Shown in pieces: positions 1 to 7,669 of a stretch of DNA of 9,913 nucleotides. This DNA is from Vulcanimicrobiia bacterium (GTDB lineage: Bacteria; Eremiobacterota; Eremiobacteria; Baltobacterales; Baltobacteraceae), in NCBI GenBank assembly GCA_024281135.1, contig JAMXLG010000262.1, positions 1 to 9,913 of the forward strand, written 5' to 3'. Position 1 is the first letter of the stretch. Every line of letters begins with the position of its first letter. The translations under genes and the position numbers were made by a program. The notes under the pieces were generated by a model. It saw nothing but the letters and a program-made list of their open reading frames with translations, did not search any database and was not told the DNA's origin.

Positions 1-919
1 CGCACCAATAGACGTCCGTGTCTTCTTTGAGATCGAAGACGAGTTTGTGCGTCATCACTGCCTGTGTGAGATAACCACCCGTCGTGTGTTTGATTCCCTT
101 CGGTTTCGCCGTCGTTCCGCTCGTGTACAAAAGGAAGAGTAGGTCTTCGGCATTCATCATTTCCGGTTCACACGTCGTCGGTTGGTCCGCGATAATCTCG
201 CTCCACCAGAGGTCGCGTGTTTCGTGCATGAACACGTCGTCGCCAATACGCTTGGCGACGATGCAATGTTTGATTGACGGCGTCTGCTCCATCGCGATAT
301 CGCAATTGCGCTTGAGCGGCACTTTGCTTCCGCGCCGCCAGCCGTGGTCGGCGGTGATCAGCGCAACGCACTGCGCGTCGTTGACGCGGTCGATAATCGA
401 GTCGGGCGAGAACCCGCCGAAAATCACGGAATGCGCGGCGCCGATGCGCGCGCACGCAAGCATCGCAATCGGCAGCTCGGGAATCATCGGCATGTAGATC
501 GCGACGCGATCGCCCTTCTTGATGCCGAGTTTGCGCAGGCCGTTCGCGAATTGGCAAACGCGCTCGAGCAACTGCGAATACGTAATCGTCCATCGATCGC
601 CCGGTTCGCCTTCGTAGTAGTAGGCGATTTTGTCACCTTTGCCGGCACGGACGTGACGGTCCAAGCAGTTGACCGAAACGTTCAATTCTCCGTCCCCAAA
701 CCACCGTGCAAACGGCTCGTTCCACTCAAGCACTTGCGTAAACGGTTTGCTCCATTCCAGTTGACGCGCCCAGCCCGCCCAAAACGCGAGATAGTCGCGT
801 TCGGCTTCCTCGTAGATGCCGGGCTTTGCGTTCGCTTGCGCTGTGAACTCGGGCGAGGGCGGAAAGCGCCGGCTCTCTTCGGAGAGGGCTTCAATCGTAT
901 GCGAAGTTTGAGTGCTCAT
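1..919 (-). CDS. acs: Acetyl-CoA synthetase, N-terminal part (runs off the left edge)
   Basis: This AMP-forming enzyme activates acetate with ATP to acetyl-AMP and transfers it to CoA in the cytoplasm. Reading leftwards from the ATG at 919-917 gives about 306 residues beginning MSTQTSHTIEALSEESRRFP and open to the window edge. The Acs N-terminal pattern is visible: W-G-R-like 'FWAGWARQLEW', 'WFGDGELNVSVNCLDRHV', 'MPMIPELPIAMLACARIGAAHSV' (in pieces), 'FGGFSPDSI' and 'DLWW'. The ATP-binding P-loop-like motif YTSGTTAKPKG is at about residues 265-275, where full-length Acs proteins carry it. The family is about 640-660 residues long, so roughly the C-terminal half is missing because of the window boundary, not damage. 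No clear Shine-Dalgarno precedes the start. The gene is divergent from the thioredoxin gene, 51 bases away. Propionyl-CoA synthetase is a less likely alternative. Confidence 0.93.
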   Translation of the reverse strand, partial: MSTQTSHTIEALSEESRRFPPSPEFTAQANAKPGIYEEAERDYLAFWAGWARQLEWSKPFTQVLEWNEPFARWFGDGELNVSVNCLDRHVRAGKGDKIAYYYEGEPGDRWTITYSQLLERVCQFANGLRKLGIKKGDRVAIYMPMIPELPIAMLACARIGAAHSVIFGGFSPDSIIDRVNDAQCVALITADHGWRRGSKVPLKRNCDIAMEQTPSIKHCIVAKRIGDDVFMHETRDLWWSEIIADQPTTCEPEMMNAEDLLFLLYTSGTTAKPKGIKHTTGGYLTQAVMTHKLVFDLKEDTDVYWC

Positions 920-970
920 GCGTCACGTTTCAGCGGGGACGCAGCAGAACGCCTGCCGAAAAGGTCGCAG

Positions 971-1474
971 ATGCTGGCCGCTCTCGTCCTCGCAGTGATT
1001 ACCGGTAGTACCGGTCTTCAGACAATTCACTTTAACGCCGCGCCGCCCGATTTTTCGATTCCGACCGCAAAGGGCAGCGAGAAACTTTCCGATTTGCGTG
1101 GCAAGCCTGTCGTGCTCAATTTTTGGGCGTCGTGGTGCCATCCGTGTACCGACGAGCTGAAAGATTTTGTGCGCGCCCGGACGCTCTATGGGAACAAGAT
1201 CAACGTTATTACCATCTCGTCCGAGCCGCACGATGTAGCTGCAAGCTACCTGCGCTTATGGAACATCGATTTGCCCCTCGTCGAAGACCTCGACTCCAAG
1301 ATATCGAACGCCTACTCGGTTCCCCCCATTCCCGTGACGATCGTCCTCGACAGCTCCGGCGCGGTGACCCATGTCTCGGTCGGCGAACTGGATTGGACCG
1401 AGTTGCACACGGCCATTGACGAAGTCTTAGCACCCGGTAGTGCTGGCAGTCCCAGCGGCGGAGTGCTAAGATAG
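971..1474 (+). CDS. TlpA/ResA-like thioredoxin-fold protein, exported or membrane-anchored
   Basis: A 167-residue thioredoxin-fold protein of the TlpA/ResA/AhpC-TSA group, which act as thiol-disulfide oxidoreductases outside the cytoplasmic membrane, for example in cytochrome c maturation. A hydrophobic segment at residues 2-16 suggests a signal peptide or anchor. The entry 'APPDFSIPTAKG' (24-35) is typical of the family. The redox site is W-C-H-P-C at 55-59 (C56, C59), and P121 in 'IPVTIVLD' is the probable cis-proline. The ATG at 971 was chosen because an AAAAGG-like ribosome site lies just upstream. An in-frame ATG at 899 would add 24 residues including a positive KR pair, but it would overlap the divergent acs start. 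The stop codon overlaps the hrcA ribosome site, and the last codons carry HrcA-operator-like half-sites. The exact substrate cannot be told from sequence. Confidence 0.8.
   Translation: MLAALVLAVITGSTGLQTIHFNAAPPDFSIPTAKGSEKLSDLRGKPVVLNFWASWCHPCTDELKDFVRARTLYGNKINVITISSEPHDVAASYLRLWNIDLPLVEDLDSKISNAYSVPPIPVTIVLDSSGAVTHVSVGELDWTELHTAIDEVLAPGSAGSPSGGVLR
1427..1469. promoter_or_regulatory. CIRCE-like HrcA operator, degenerate or split
   Basis: The CIRCE consensus bound by HrcA is TTAGCACTC-N9-GAGTGCTAA. A perfect right half, GAGTGCTAA, lies at 1461-1469, twelve bases before the hrcA ATG. At the canonical 9-base spacing the left half is CTGGCAGTC (1443-1451), matching 6 of 9. A better left half, TTAGCACCC (8 of 9), lies at 1427-1435 but with a 25-base spacer. 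A GTGCT core at 1440-1444 can also pair with AGCAC at 1429-1433. All of this sits inside the last codons of the thioredoxin gene. A weak -35-like TTGACG is at 1416-1421, but no good -10 follows. The position directly before hrcA fits autoregulation. Which half-sites HrcA uses is inference. Confidence 0.55.
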
Positions 1475-1478
1475 GAGG
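1473..1478 (+). promoter_or_regulatory. Ribosome binding site of hrcA with very short spacing
   Basis: A perfect AGGAGG overlaps the thioredoxin stop codon (TAG, 1472-1474) and is followed by only two bases before the ATG at 1481. Usual spacing is about 5-9. No other ATG, GTG or TTG lies close enough downstream before the conserved HrcA N-terminus, and the upstream TAG in the same frame prevents an earlier start. The ATG at 1481 therefore stands despite the odd spacing. Confidence 0.6.
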
Positions 1479-1480
1479 CT

Positions 1481-2521
1481 ATGAGGGGCGAAGGCGGGCT
1501 CGACAAGCGGAAAGCGTACATTCTGGCAACGGTCGTCTACGAATATATCGCGACGGCTGAACCGGTTGGTTCGAACACCCTCACGCAGAAGTACAACCTC
1601 GGGGTCAGCTCGGCGACCGTTCGGAACGAAATGGCCGAATTGGAGGCCGGCGGCTACTTGATTCAGCCGCACACATCCGCCGGTCGCGTCCCTTCGGATA
1701 CAGGGTATCGCACGTACGTCGATCAGTTGATGCAGCCCGAACAATTGGGCGCCGACGACCGCCGCCGAATTCGTGACGGCCTGCGCGAGGCGAGCCGCGA
1801 ACTGGACGAGATCATCGAACAGGCAAGTCGTTTGCTCGGACGCCTATCGAACAATTTGGCGTTCATTACGAAGCCACAGCTCGATACGCAGAGTTTCAAA
1901 CACGTTCAAATGATTTGGCTCTCGCCGCATACCGGTGTCGCGATCGTCGTGACCTCGCTTGGCGTTGCGGCGCAGACGCTCTTCGAACTCTCGACCGGAG
2001 TCGATGCCGATTCGCTCACACGTCTTTCGAATGCTCTCAATTCGCGACTGAGCAATCGACTGTTGCGTGAGATCGGCGATGCAGATATTGCGGCGACGGT
2101 GTCGGAACTTGGACTCACCGACGATCTGCGCGGGGCCGTTGTTGCCGCGTTGCATAGCGCACGCTCGAACGAAAGTCCGGGCGTCGCAGCGGCGGGCGCA
2201 CAGAATTTGCTCGATCAGCCGGAGTTCCACGATCTGCGCAAAGTGCGTTCGATTCTGCGCATGGTTGAAGAGCAGAAAACGCTTTACGATCTCGTCGCCG
2301 ATGCAATCGGCAGCGATGCGCCGAGCGTGAAGATCGGCGGAGAACTCGGCGTCGACGAAATGTCCGACCTCTCCGTCGTCACGGTTCCGTATCGTTTCGG
2401 TGAGCATGCGATCGGTATGCTCTCGATTCTCGGTCCGCGGCGCATGCCGTATGCCAGGTTACTCGCGCTCGCGTCCGGAACAGCCGACACGCTCTCCGAA
2501 CGCCTCTCCGACGTAAAGTAG
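1481..2521 (+). CDS. hrcA: Heat-inducible transcription repressor HrcA
   Basis: HrcA is the dimeric repressor that binds CIRCE operators and shuts off chaperone genes; its activity depends on GroEL. The 346-residue length matches the family (about 340-350). The N-terminal winged-helix region (residues 8-80) has the signature 'EPVGS' (27-31), '[20 protein letters not shown]' (41-60) and '[16 protein letters not shown]' (62-77). The remainder is the HrcA GAF-like and dimerisation region, including '[20 protein letters not shown]' near the C-terminus. It starts 6 bases after the thioredoxin stop and is followed 16 bases later by dnaJ. A CIRCE-like element directly upstream supports autoregulation. 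grpE and dnaK, which commonly follow hrcA, are not here. Confidence 0.96.
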   Translation: MRGEGGLDKRKAYILATVVYEYIATAEPVGSNTLTQKYNLGVSSATVRNEMAELEAGGYLIQPHTSAGRVPSDTGYRTYVDQLMQPEQLGADDRRRIRDGLREASRELDEIIEQASRLLGRLSNNLAFITKPQLDTQSFKHVQMIWLSPHTGVAIVVTSLGVAAQTLFELSTGVDADSLTRLSNALNSRLSNRLLREIGDADIAATVSELGLTDDLRGAVVAALHSARSNESPGVAAAGAQNLLDQPEFHDLRKVRSILRMVEEQKTLYDLVADAIGSDAPSVKIGGELGVDEMSDLSVVTVPYRFGEHAIGMLSILGPRRMPYARLLALASGTADTLSERLSDVK

Positions 2522-2537
2522 GTCGATTCCCGATCTC

Positions 2538-3665
2538 ATGCCCACCAAGGATTACTACGAAGTCCTGGGCGTTGCGCGCAGCGCATCGCCTGATGAAATC
2601 AAACGTGCGTATCGCACGCTCGCGCGCACGCACCATCCCGACGTTGCGCACGATAAGGCGCAAGCCGAGCACCGCTTCAAAGAAATCAACGAAGCCTACG
2701 AAGTGCTTTCGGATCCGCAGAAGCGTGCGCAATACGATCGATTCGGAACGGTTAGTACGCCGCAAGGCGGTGGCGATTTCGGTTTCGGCGGCTTCGGACC
2801 GCAAGGCTTCGGCGACATCTTCGACATGTTCTTCGGCGACATGCGCTCGGGTGGCGGAGCGCAGCGCCGCAGCGGCCCGCAGCGCGGCTCCGATCTGCGC
2901 TACGATTTGGAGATTACGCTCGACGATGCGTTCACCGGAACGACGAGAGAGATCCAATTCTCGCATCTCGCGCAGTGCGAAACGTGCAAAGGTTCCGGCG
3001 CGCAGCCGGGCTCGTTGATCGTTGCATGCAATCGATGCGCGGGATCGGGCGTGATGCGAACGGTGCGCCAAACGCCGCTCGGTCAATTCGTGACGCAAAC
3101 GACGTGCACGCAGTGCGGCGGCGAAGGCAGCGTGATCGCGCATCCGTGCACGACGTGTCACGGACGCGGACGTCTCGAAGTCGAGCGCAAACTCACCGTC
3201 AGAGTGCCGGCAGGCGTCGATGACGGCTCGCGCATTCGCATCGCCGGAAACGGCGAAGCGGGTATTCGCGGTGGTCCCGCGGGCGATCTCTACGTCTATC
3301 TCAGCATCGCGCAGCATCCGTTGTTCAAACGCGACGGCCTCGATACGTACGTCGATATTCCCCTCAGTTTTCCGCAAGCAACGCTCGGCGCGACGATCGA
3401 AGTTCCGTCGCTCGAAGGGCAGTTGCCGCTGACGATTCCCACCGGTACGCAAACCGGAACGACGCTGCGCTTGCGTGGTCGCGGCATGCCCAGCGTTCGC
3501 GGTTCGCAGCGCGGGGATCATCACGTTACGATTCACGTCGTCATCCCGACGAAACTCAACAAGCGTCAGCGCGAATTGCTTGAAGAATACGCGCGCGCGG
3601 GCGGTGATGCGGTGGAAGAGAAGAGCTTCTTCGACCGCGTAAAAGACGCGTTCAAACCCGACTAA
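2538..3665 (+). CDS. dnaJ: Chaperone protein DnaJ (type I Hsp40)
   Basis: A co-chaperone that delivers unfolded proteins to DnaK and stimulates its ATPase, in the cytoplasm. All parts of a type I DnaJ are present in 375 residues: the J domain (about 4-69) with the HPD motif at 33-35; a Gly/Phe-rich linker (about 75-115); a zinc region (147-211) with four CxxCxGxG-type repeats ([32 protein letters not shown]); then the two beta-sandwich client-binding domains and a C-terminal dimerisation segment. The ATG at 2538 gives the standard 'KDYYEVLGV' beginning. The ribosome site is weak, so translation may be coupled to hrcA, 16 bases upstream. The stop is 4 bases before rsmE. DnaK and GrpE must be encoded elsewhere. 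Confidence 0.98.
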   Translation: MPTKDYYEVLGVARSASPDEIKRAYRTLARTHHPDVAHDKAQAEHRFKEINEAYEVLSDPQKRAQYDRFGTVSTPQGGGDFGFGGFGPQGFGDIFDMFFGDMRSGGGAQRRSGPQRGSDLRYDLEITLDDAFTGTTREIQFSHLAQCETCKGSGAQPGSLIVACNRCAGSGVMRTVRQTPLGQFVTQTTCTQCGGEGSVIAHPCTTCHGRGRLEVERKLTVRVPAGVDDGSRIRIAGNGEAGIRGGPAGDLYVYLSIAQHPLFKRDGLDTYVDIPLSFPQATLGATIEVPSLEGQLPLTIPTGTQTGTTLRLRGRGMPSVRGSQRGDHHVTIHVVIPTKLNKRQRELLEEYARAGGDAVEEKSFFDRVKDAFKPD

Positions 3666-3669
3666 CGGA

Positions 3670-4404
3670 ATGAGCGCGCGCCGGTTCTTCATCGAGGACA
3701 CGCACGCTGCGGGCGAACGTGTCGTCGTTGCTGACGCCGATGCGCACAAGATTCGCGACGTGTTGCGGTTGCGCGCGGGCGACACGATCGAAATCGTCGA
3801 CTCGAGCGGACGGATTTTCGATGCAACACTCGAGAGCGTCGATGGTGGCGTGCGCGCCCAATTGGTGCGTGTTATCAATGAACGGGGCGACGAGCCTGCG
3901 GTCATCATCGATGTCGCGCAAGGCATTCCTAAAGGCCAAAAGATGGACTTCGTCGTGGAGAAGCTCTCCGAACTCGGCGTTGCGACGATCATTCCGCTCG
4001 AATCGGAACGCGCCGTCGTTCGCGATCCGGGCGACGCGAAAGTCGATCGCTGGCGGCGTTTGGCGAAAACGGCCGCCGCGCAAAGCGGACGGCGCTCGAT
4101 TCTCGCCGTCGAGGAACCGATGCGCTTCGATGATGTGATCGGTCGCTTCGCGTCCTACGACCTGGTGCTCTTTCCGTGGGAAGTCGCAACGGGCGATCGC
4201 AGGTTGCGCGATACGTTGCCTGCGCTGACCGCCGGTGCCGGGCGCATCCTCGTCGTCATCGGGCCCGAGGGCGGATTCTCGCACGCTGAGGCGGAGCGGG
4301 CTCGCGAGGCCGGCGCGCACGTGATTTCACTTGGACGACGGATACTGCGGACCGAAACGGCTGCGCTCGTATTGCTTGCGATACTGCAGTATATGAACGA
4401 GTAG
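3670..4404 (+). CDS. rsmE: 16S rRNA (uracil(1498)-N(3))-methyltransferase RsmE
   Basis: RsmE methylates N3 of U1498 in 16S rRNA, using S-adenosylmethionine, on the assembled 30S subunit. The 244-residue protein starts 'MSARRFFIED', with the PUA-like N-terminal domain (about 1-75). The SPOUT knot domain follows with 'QGIPKGQKMDFVVEKLSELG', 'GPEGGFS' at 198-204 and 'LRTETAAL' at 226-233; the last two are family hallmarks of the knotted cofactor site. It begins 4 bases after dnaJ with only a weak ribosome site. The dnaJ-rsmE pairing, often with prmA between them, is common in other bacteria; prmA is missing here. Confidence 0.96.
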   Translation: MSARRFFIEDTHAAGERVVVADADAHKIRDVLRLRAGDTIEIVDSSGRIFDATLESVDGGVRAQLVRVINERGDEPAVIIDVAQGIPKGQKMDFVVEKLSELGVATIIPLESERAVVRDPGDAKVDRWRRLAKTAAAQSGRRSILAVEEPMRFDDVIGRFASYDLVLFPWEVATGDRRLRDTLPALTAGAGRILVVIGPEGGFSHAEAERAREAGAHVISLGRRILRTETAALVLLAILQYMNE

Positions 4405-4428
4405 GCGTCGTATATCGAGCGGTTGATC

Positions 4429-5145
4429 ATGGGGAATTTTCCGTTTTCTTTCGTTATTCCGACGTACAACGAGGCCGGGGGCATCGAAAAGCTTCTACGT
4501 GCGTTGGACGAGATTTTCAAAGCGAACAGTCTGGACGGCGAAATCATCGTCGTCGACGATAATTCGCCCGACGGTACTGGCGCGATCGTCGACCGTCTCG
4601 CTTCGGAATTGCCCGTGCGCTGTTTGCACCGCCCCGGTAAGCTCGGGCTTTCGAGCGGTGTCATCGATGGATGGAAGTTTGCGCGGCCCGAGTCGGTAGC
4701 ACTCGGCGCAATGGATGCGGACTTCAGTCACGACATCAAGATCGTCCCGAAAATGGTCGAGGCGCTTGCATCAGGACAGTACGGACTCGCCATCGGCAGC
4801 CGTTACGTCAAAGGCGGCGGCATTACGAACTGGCCCGCGAGGCGCATTATCACGTCGAAGGTTGCGTGCTGGCTCGCGCGTCCACTCACGAACGTGAAAG
4901 ACATTACGAGCGGCTATTTCCTCGTGAAACGCGAGGCGCTCGACGGCGTCCATCTCGATCCGATCGGTTTCAAGATCGGTTTGGAAGTGGTCGCGAAAGC
5001 GCATTACGGACGCGCGATCGAGATTCCGTACGTCTTCACCGACCGCATCGTCGGCGAATCGAAACTCAATCAAAAAGAGATCTTTAATTATCTCAAGCAG
5101 CTGCGTAAGCTCTACACGGCTCGGCTGTTTCCGGGGAAGGCGTAA
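4429..5145 (+). CDS. Family 2 glycosyltransferase, polyprenol-phosphate sugar synthase type
   Basis: A 238-residue GT-A fold glycosyltransferase resembling dolichol- or polyprenol-phosphate mannose synthase. Such enzymes move a sugar from a nucleotide sugar to a lipid phosphate at the inner face of the membrane. Visible motifs: 'VIPTYNEAGGIEKLL' (9-23), 'VVDDNSPDGTG' (41-51), the metal-binding DxD as 'MDADFSHD' (95-102), 'GSRYVKGGGI', 'TSGYFLVKR' and the late 'DRIVGESKLNQKE'. There is no C-terminal membrane domain, so this is the short single-domain bacterial form. The ATG at 4429 has GAG-CGG bases about 9 upstream; a TTG two codons earlier is possible. The gene lies between rsmE (24 bases) and accD (5 bases). 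Mannose versus glucose as substrate cannot be decided. Confidence 0.88.
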   Translation: MGNFPFSFVIPTYNEAGGIEKLLRALDEIFKANSLDGEIIVVDDNSPDGTGAIVDRLASELPVRCLHRPGKLGLSSGVIDGWKFARPESVALGAMDADFSHDIKIVPKMVEALASGQYGLAIGSRYVKGGGITNWPARRIITSKVACWLARPLTNVKDITSGYFLVKREALDGVHLDPIGFKIGLEVVAKAHYGRAIEIPYVFTDRIVGESKLNQKEIFNYLKQLRKLYTARLFPGKA

Positions 5146-5150
5146 CACCG

Positions 5151-5999
5151 ATGCCGATGCCGGATTGGTTGCGGAGCCGCCGCGGTAAAGGAGCGGATGC
5201 GCGTGACGCGGCGCTGTGGAGCAAATGTCCGGTTTGCGGCGAGGTGCTCTATCGTCGCGATCTTGCGGCCAATCTTTTTGTTTGCACGAAGTGCTCTCAT
5301 CACTTCCGCATGAGCGCGTACGATCGAATCAATATGTTGATCGACGGCGACTTCACCGAAATCGGTACAGAAGTGCAGCCGGGCGATCCGCTCGAGTGGG
5401 CCGATAAAAAGACGTATCCCGTCAAAATCGCCGGCGACAAAGAGAAGAGCGGCTTGAGCGAAGGCGTGGTGTGCGGTATCGGCGCGATGAACGGGTTTGA
5501 AATCGCGCTCGGTGTGATGGATTTTCATTTTCGCGGCGGCACGATGGGAACGGTCGTAGGCGAGCGCATCACGATGTTGTTGGAAGAAGCACGCGACCGC
5601 CACATTCCGTGCATCATCTTTACCGCATCGGGTGGAGCACGCATGGAAGAAGGCATGTTCGCGCTTATGCAGATGGCAAAGACGACGGCAGCCGTCTCGC
5701 GATTCATGAATGACGGCAACTTCTTCGTGACGGTCTTGACGGATCCGACGACCGGCGGCGTTTCCGCGTCGTTTGCGTTCGAATCGGATGTCGTCGTTGC
5801 AGAACCGAAGGCGATGATCGGTTTTGCCGGCCGCCGCGTCATCGAGCAGACCATCCGCCAGAAATTACCGGATCAATTCCAAACGGCCGAGTTCTTGCTC
5901 GAGAAGGGCGCCGTCGACATGGTTGTCGATCGCCACGACCTCAAGAACACACTCGTCCGATTGCTCCAGTACGCAGCGGGTAAGAAGGTAATCGCGTGA
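5151..5999 (+). CDS. accD: Acetyl-CoA carboxylase carboxyltransferase subunit beta
   Basis: With AccA this forms the heterotetrameric carboxyltransferase that moves the carboxyl group from carboxybiotin to acetyl-CoA to make malonyl-CoA, the first step of fatty acid synthesis. In 282 residues the N-terminal zinc ribbon is complete (C26, C29, C45, C48). The carboxyltransferase core shows 'MDFHFRGGTMGTVVGERI', 'FTASGGARMEEGMFALMQMA', 'LTDPTTGGVSASFA', 'EPKAMIGFAGRRVIEQTIRQ' and 'FLLEKGAVDMVVDR'. ATG codons at 5151 and 5157 both fit; GGGGAAGG at 5132-5140 favours the first. The stop overlaps the accA start by four bases. Biotin carboxylase and the biotin carrier protein are not in the window. 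Confidence 0.97.
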   Translation: MPMPDWLRSRRGKGADARDAALWSKCPVCGEVLYRRDLAANLFVCTKCSHHFRMSAYDRINMLIDGDFTEIGTEVQPGDPLEWADKKTYPVKIAGDKEKSGLSEGVVCGIGAMNGFEIALGVMDFHFRGGTMGTVVGERITMLLEEARDRHIPCIIFTASGGARMEEGMFALMQMAKTTAAVSRFMNDGNFFVTVLTDPTTGGVSASFAFESDVVVAEPKAMIGFAGRRVIEQTIRQKLPDQFQTAEFLLEKGAVDMVVDRHDLKNTLVRLLQYAAGKKVIA

Positions 6000-6976
6000 A
6001 TCTGATCGTCGAACGCGAAAAAGGCCTGCTCGAACTCGAGCGCCGCATTGCGGATCTTCGCAGCGCGAACATAAGCCAGCCGGTCGACATGTCGGCCGAA
6101 ATCGCCGCGCTCGAACAAAAGTACGAAGAACTGCAGCGCGAGATCTTCGGCCGCTTGACGCCGTGGCAAAAAGTGCACATGGCGCGGCATCCTAGTCGTC
6201 CGACATCGCTCGATTATATTTCGCAGCTCGACCGCTTTGACGAATTGCACGGCGATCGGATGTTCCGTGATGATCCTGCCGTTGTCGCCGGGTTTGCGCT
6301 GCTTCACGGCCACCCCATCATGGTGATGGGGCAACAGCGCGGCCGCGATACTAAGGAAAATCTGCGGCGCAACTTCGGCATGGTCACGCCCGAAGGCTAT
6401 CGCAAAGCGCAGCGTCTGGCACACACGGCCTCGCGTTTGGGCGTGCCGGTCGTGACGTTCATCGATACGAAAGGCGCAGACCCCGGCATTACTTCGGAAG
6501 AGCACGCGCAATCCGAAGCGATTGCGATGTGCCTCTATGAATTCACGCAGGCGCGCGTGCCGATTGTCGCCTCGATCATCGGCGAAGGCGGGTCCGGCGG
6601 CGCGCTCGCGCTCGGCATCGCCGACCACGTCATCATGCTCGAGCATTCCGTGTACAGCGTTGCGTCGCCCGAGGGCTGTGCAGCCATACTCTGGGGCGAT
6701 GCAACAAAAGCGGAAGAAGCGGCGGCACGGTTGAAACTAACAGCGGCGGATTTACGAGCATTTGGGATCGTTGACGAAATCATCTCAGAGCCGCTCGGAG
6801 GTGCGCACCGCGAGCCGTCTCTGGTGGTTTCGACGGTTCTCGGATCGGTAACCATGGCTTTGCAGCGTCTGACGGCGATGTCGCCCGACGCGCTGCTCGA
6901 GGCTCGCTATCAGAAGTATCGACGCATAGGCGCATGGGAAACGGAGCGCCGCGAGGTAATCGGGACAAGCCGGTGA
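5996..6976 (+). CDS. accA: Acetyl-CoA carboxylase carboxyltransferase subunit alpha
   Basis: The partner of AccD. The 326-residue length agrees with the family. A coiled N-terminal region (about 5-55) is followed by 'LTPWQKVHMARHPSRPTSLDY', 'GRDTKENLRRNFGM', 'IGEGGSGGALALG' (195-207, oxyanion-type turn), 'YSVASPEGCAAILW' and 'EPLGGAHREP'. The start is GTG at 5996 in a GTGA overlap with the accD stop; AGAAGGT about 7 bases upstream is a good ribosome site. One oddity is the segment at 155-172, which reads FIDTKGADPGITSEEHAQ. The usual form is close to FIDT(P/K)GAYPG-AEERGQ, so several normally conserved residues differ. The rest of the protein looks intact, so it is probably active. Confidence 0.96.
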   Translation: MNLIVEREKGLLELERRIADLRSANISQPVDMSAEIAALEQKYEELQREIFGRLTPWQKVHMARHPSRPTSLDYISQLDRFDELHGDRMFRDDPAVVAGFALLHGHPIMVMGQQRGRDTKENLRRNFGMVTPEGYRKAQRLAHTASRLGVPVVTFIDTKGADPGITSEEHAQSEAIAMCLYEFTQARVPIVASIIGEGGSGGALALGIADHVIMLEHSVYSVASPEGCAAILWGDATKAEEAAARLKLTAADLRAFGIVDEIISEPLGGAHREPSLVVSTVLGSVTMALQRLTAMSPDALLEARYQKYRRIGAWETERREVIGTSR

Positions 6977-7293
6977 AGCGACCGACGCGTACACCGCTCG
7001 TTTTTCGTCTCCTCGGACGCGTTAGTGCCACCCTCGTCGCGCTCGTCATCTTCGCACTTGTCGGCGTGCAATTCGCCCGCGTGATCCATCAGAATATTGC
7101 GCTTGCGCAAGATCTCTCGTCGACGCAGAGCGACATCAGCGCATTGCAAGCTCGCAAGCAATGGCAGCTGCGCGAACTACAGCGCTTGCAAGACCCCGAA
7201 GGGGCCGTCCCCGACATTCACGACCGCTTGCGTCTCGTGCGCCATAACGAGGCGATCATCTTTGTGAGTCCAGCACCGTCCCCCGCTCCGTGA
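6973..7293 (+). CDS. FtsB/DivIC-like septum formation initiator
   Basis: A 106-residue bitopic membrane protein of the FtsB/DivIC (septum formation initiator) type, which in known bacteria joins FtsL and FtsQ/DivIB in the divisome. A basic N-terminus (KRPTRTPLVFR) is followed by one membrane segment (about 17-35), a polar coiled-coil stretch (about 40-72), then 'LQDPEGAVPDIHDRLRLVRHNEAIIFV', which matches the family pattern of L-x-D-P followed by a conserved block ending in E-x-x-x-x-V. The GTG at 6973 was chosen because it forms the same four-base GTGA overlap seen at the two neighbouring junctions, with GGGA 7 bases upstream. An in-frame ATG at 6934 would overlap accA by 43 bases. The tail is proline-rich (PAPSPAP). 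Confidence 0.72.
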   Translation: MKRPTRTPLVFRLLGRVSATLVALVIFALVGVQFARVIHQNIALAQDLSSTQSDISALQARKQWQLRELQRLQDPEGAVPDIHDRLRLVRHNEAIIFVSPAPSPAP

Positions 7294-7655
7294 ACGATCG
7301 CGTCTTCGGCCTCGTCATCAACCTCAACGCCTACGGCGCAACCGTGCGGCTAGAATCCGGCGAGTTGGCGAGCGCGCCTGCCGGGGATGTCGAGACGCAT
7401 CGCACGCAGTACGAACGCAGCATTTCGGGGCGGAAGTCAATCGCGTTCCTGAAGCATCCCGGCGGGAGGCGCCCGATGGTGACGGTGGCGCCGCAAATCG
7501 AAGAGCCGGAACTCGACGAGCAGATTGCCGAGTATTTCAAGAGCACCGAAGAGTGGGAGACCGACGAAGAAGGCCGTCCGGCGCACGAGCGGCATTTCTT
7601 GCGTAAAAAGAAACGCGCGGCGCTCTTTCAATCGAAGCATACCGACGAGCCGTAG
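7290..7655 (+). CDS. Small S1-like (OB-fold) protein, YabR-like position
   Basis: A 121-residue soluble protein. Residues 4-65 ('RVFGLVINLNAYGATVRLESGELASAPAGDV' in pieces, then a basic stretch and 'RPMVTVAP') resemble an S1/OB RNA-binding domain, with the G-x-V-x-x-x-x-x-Y-G-A-x-V-R-L strand pattern. The C-terminal half is acidic (EEPELDEQIAEYF, EEWETDEEG) and then basic (RKKKRA). The start is a GTG overlapping the FtsB-like stop as GTGA. An S1-domain gene (yabR) directly follows divIC in Bacillus, which supports the assignment by position. The match is by eye and weak outside the first strands; RNA binding is inferred. Confidence 0.55.
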   Translation: MNDRVFGLVINLNAYGATVRLESGELASAPAGDVETHRTQYERSISGRKSIAFLKHPGGRRPMVTVAPQIEEPELDEQIAEYFKSTEEWETDEEGRPAHERHFLRKKKRAALFQSKHTDEP

Positions 7656-7669
7656 CGAATAGTCCGCGC

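Noticed and set aside
344..970. Upstream extension of the thioredoxin frame to 344
   Set aside because: The added 209 residues are antisense to acs and have the low-complexity look of a shadow frame. The thioredoxin protein begins with its signal-like segment at 971 or, at most, 899.
1416..1444. Possible sigma-70 promoter for hrcA (TTGACG at 1416-1421, TAGTGC at 1438-1443)
   Set aside because: The -35 is good, but the -10 matches poorly, so it is only mentioned with the operator.
2379..3992. A 537-codon open frame on the minus strand opposite hrcA, dnaJ and rsmE
   Set aside because: It is antisense to three genes with clear family motifs. Its protein is Arg/Ala-rich with no recognisable domain, as expected for a shadow frame in high-GC DNA.
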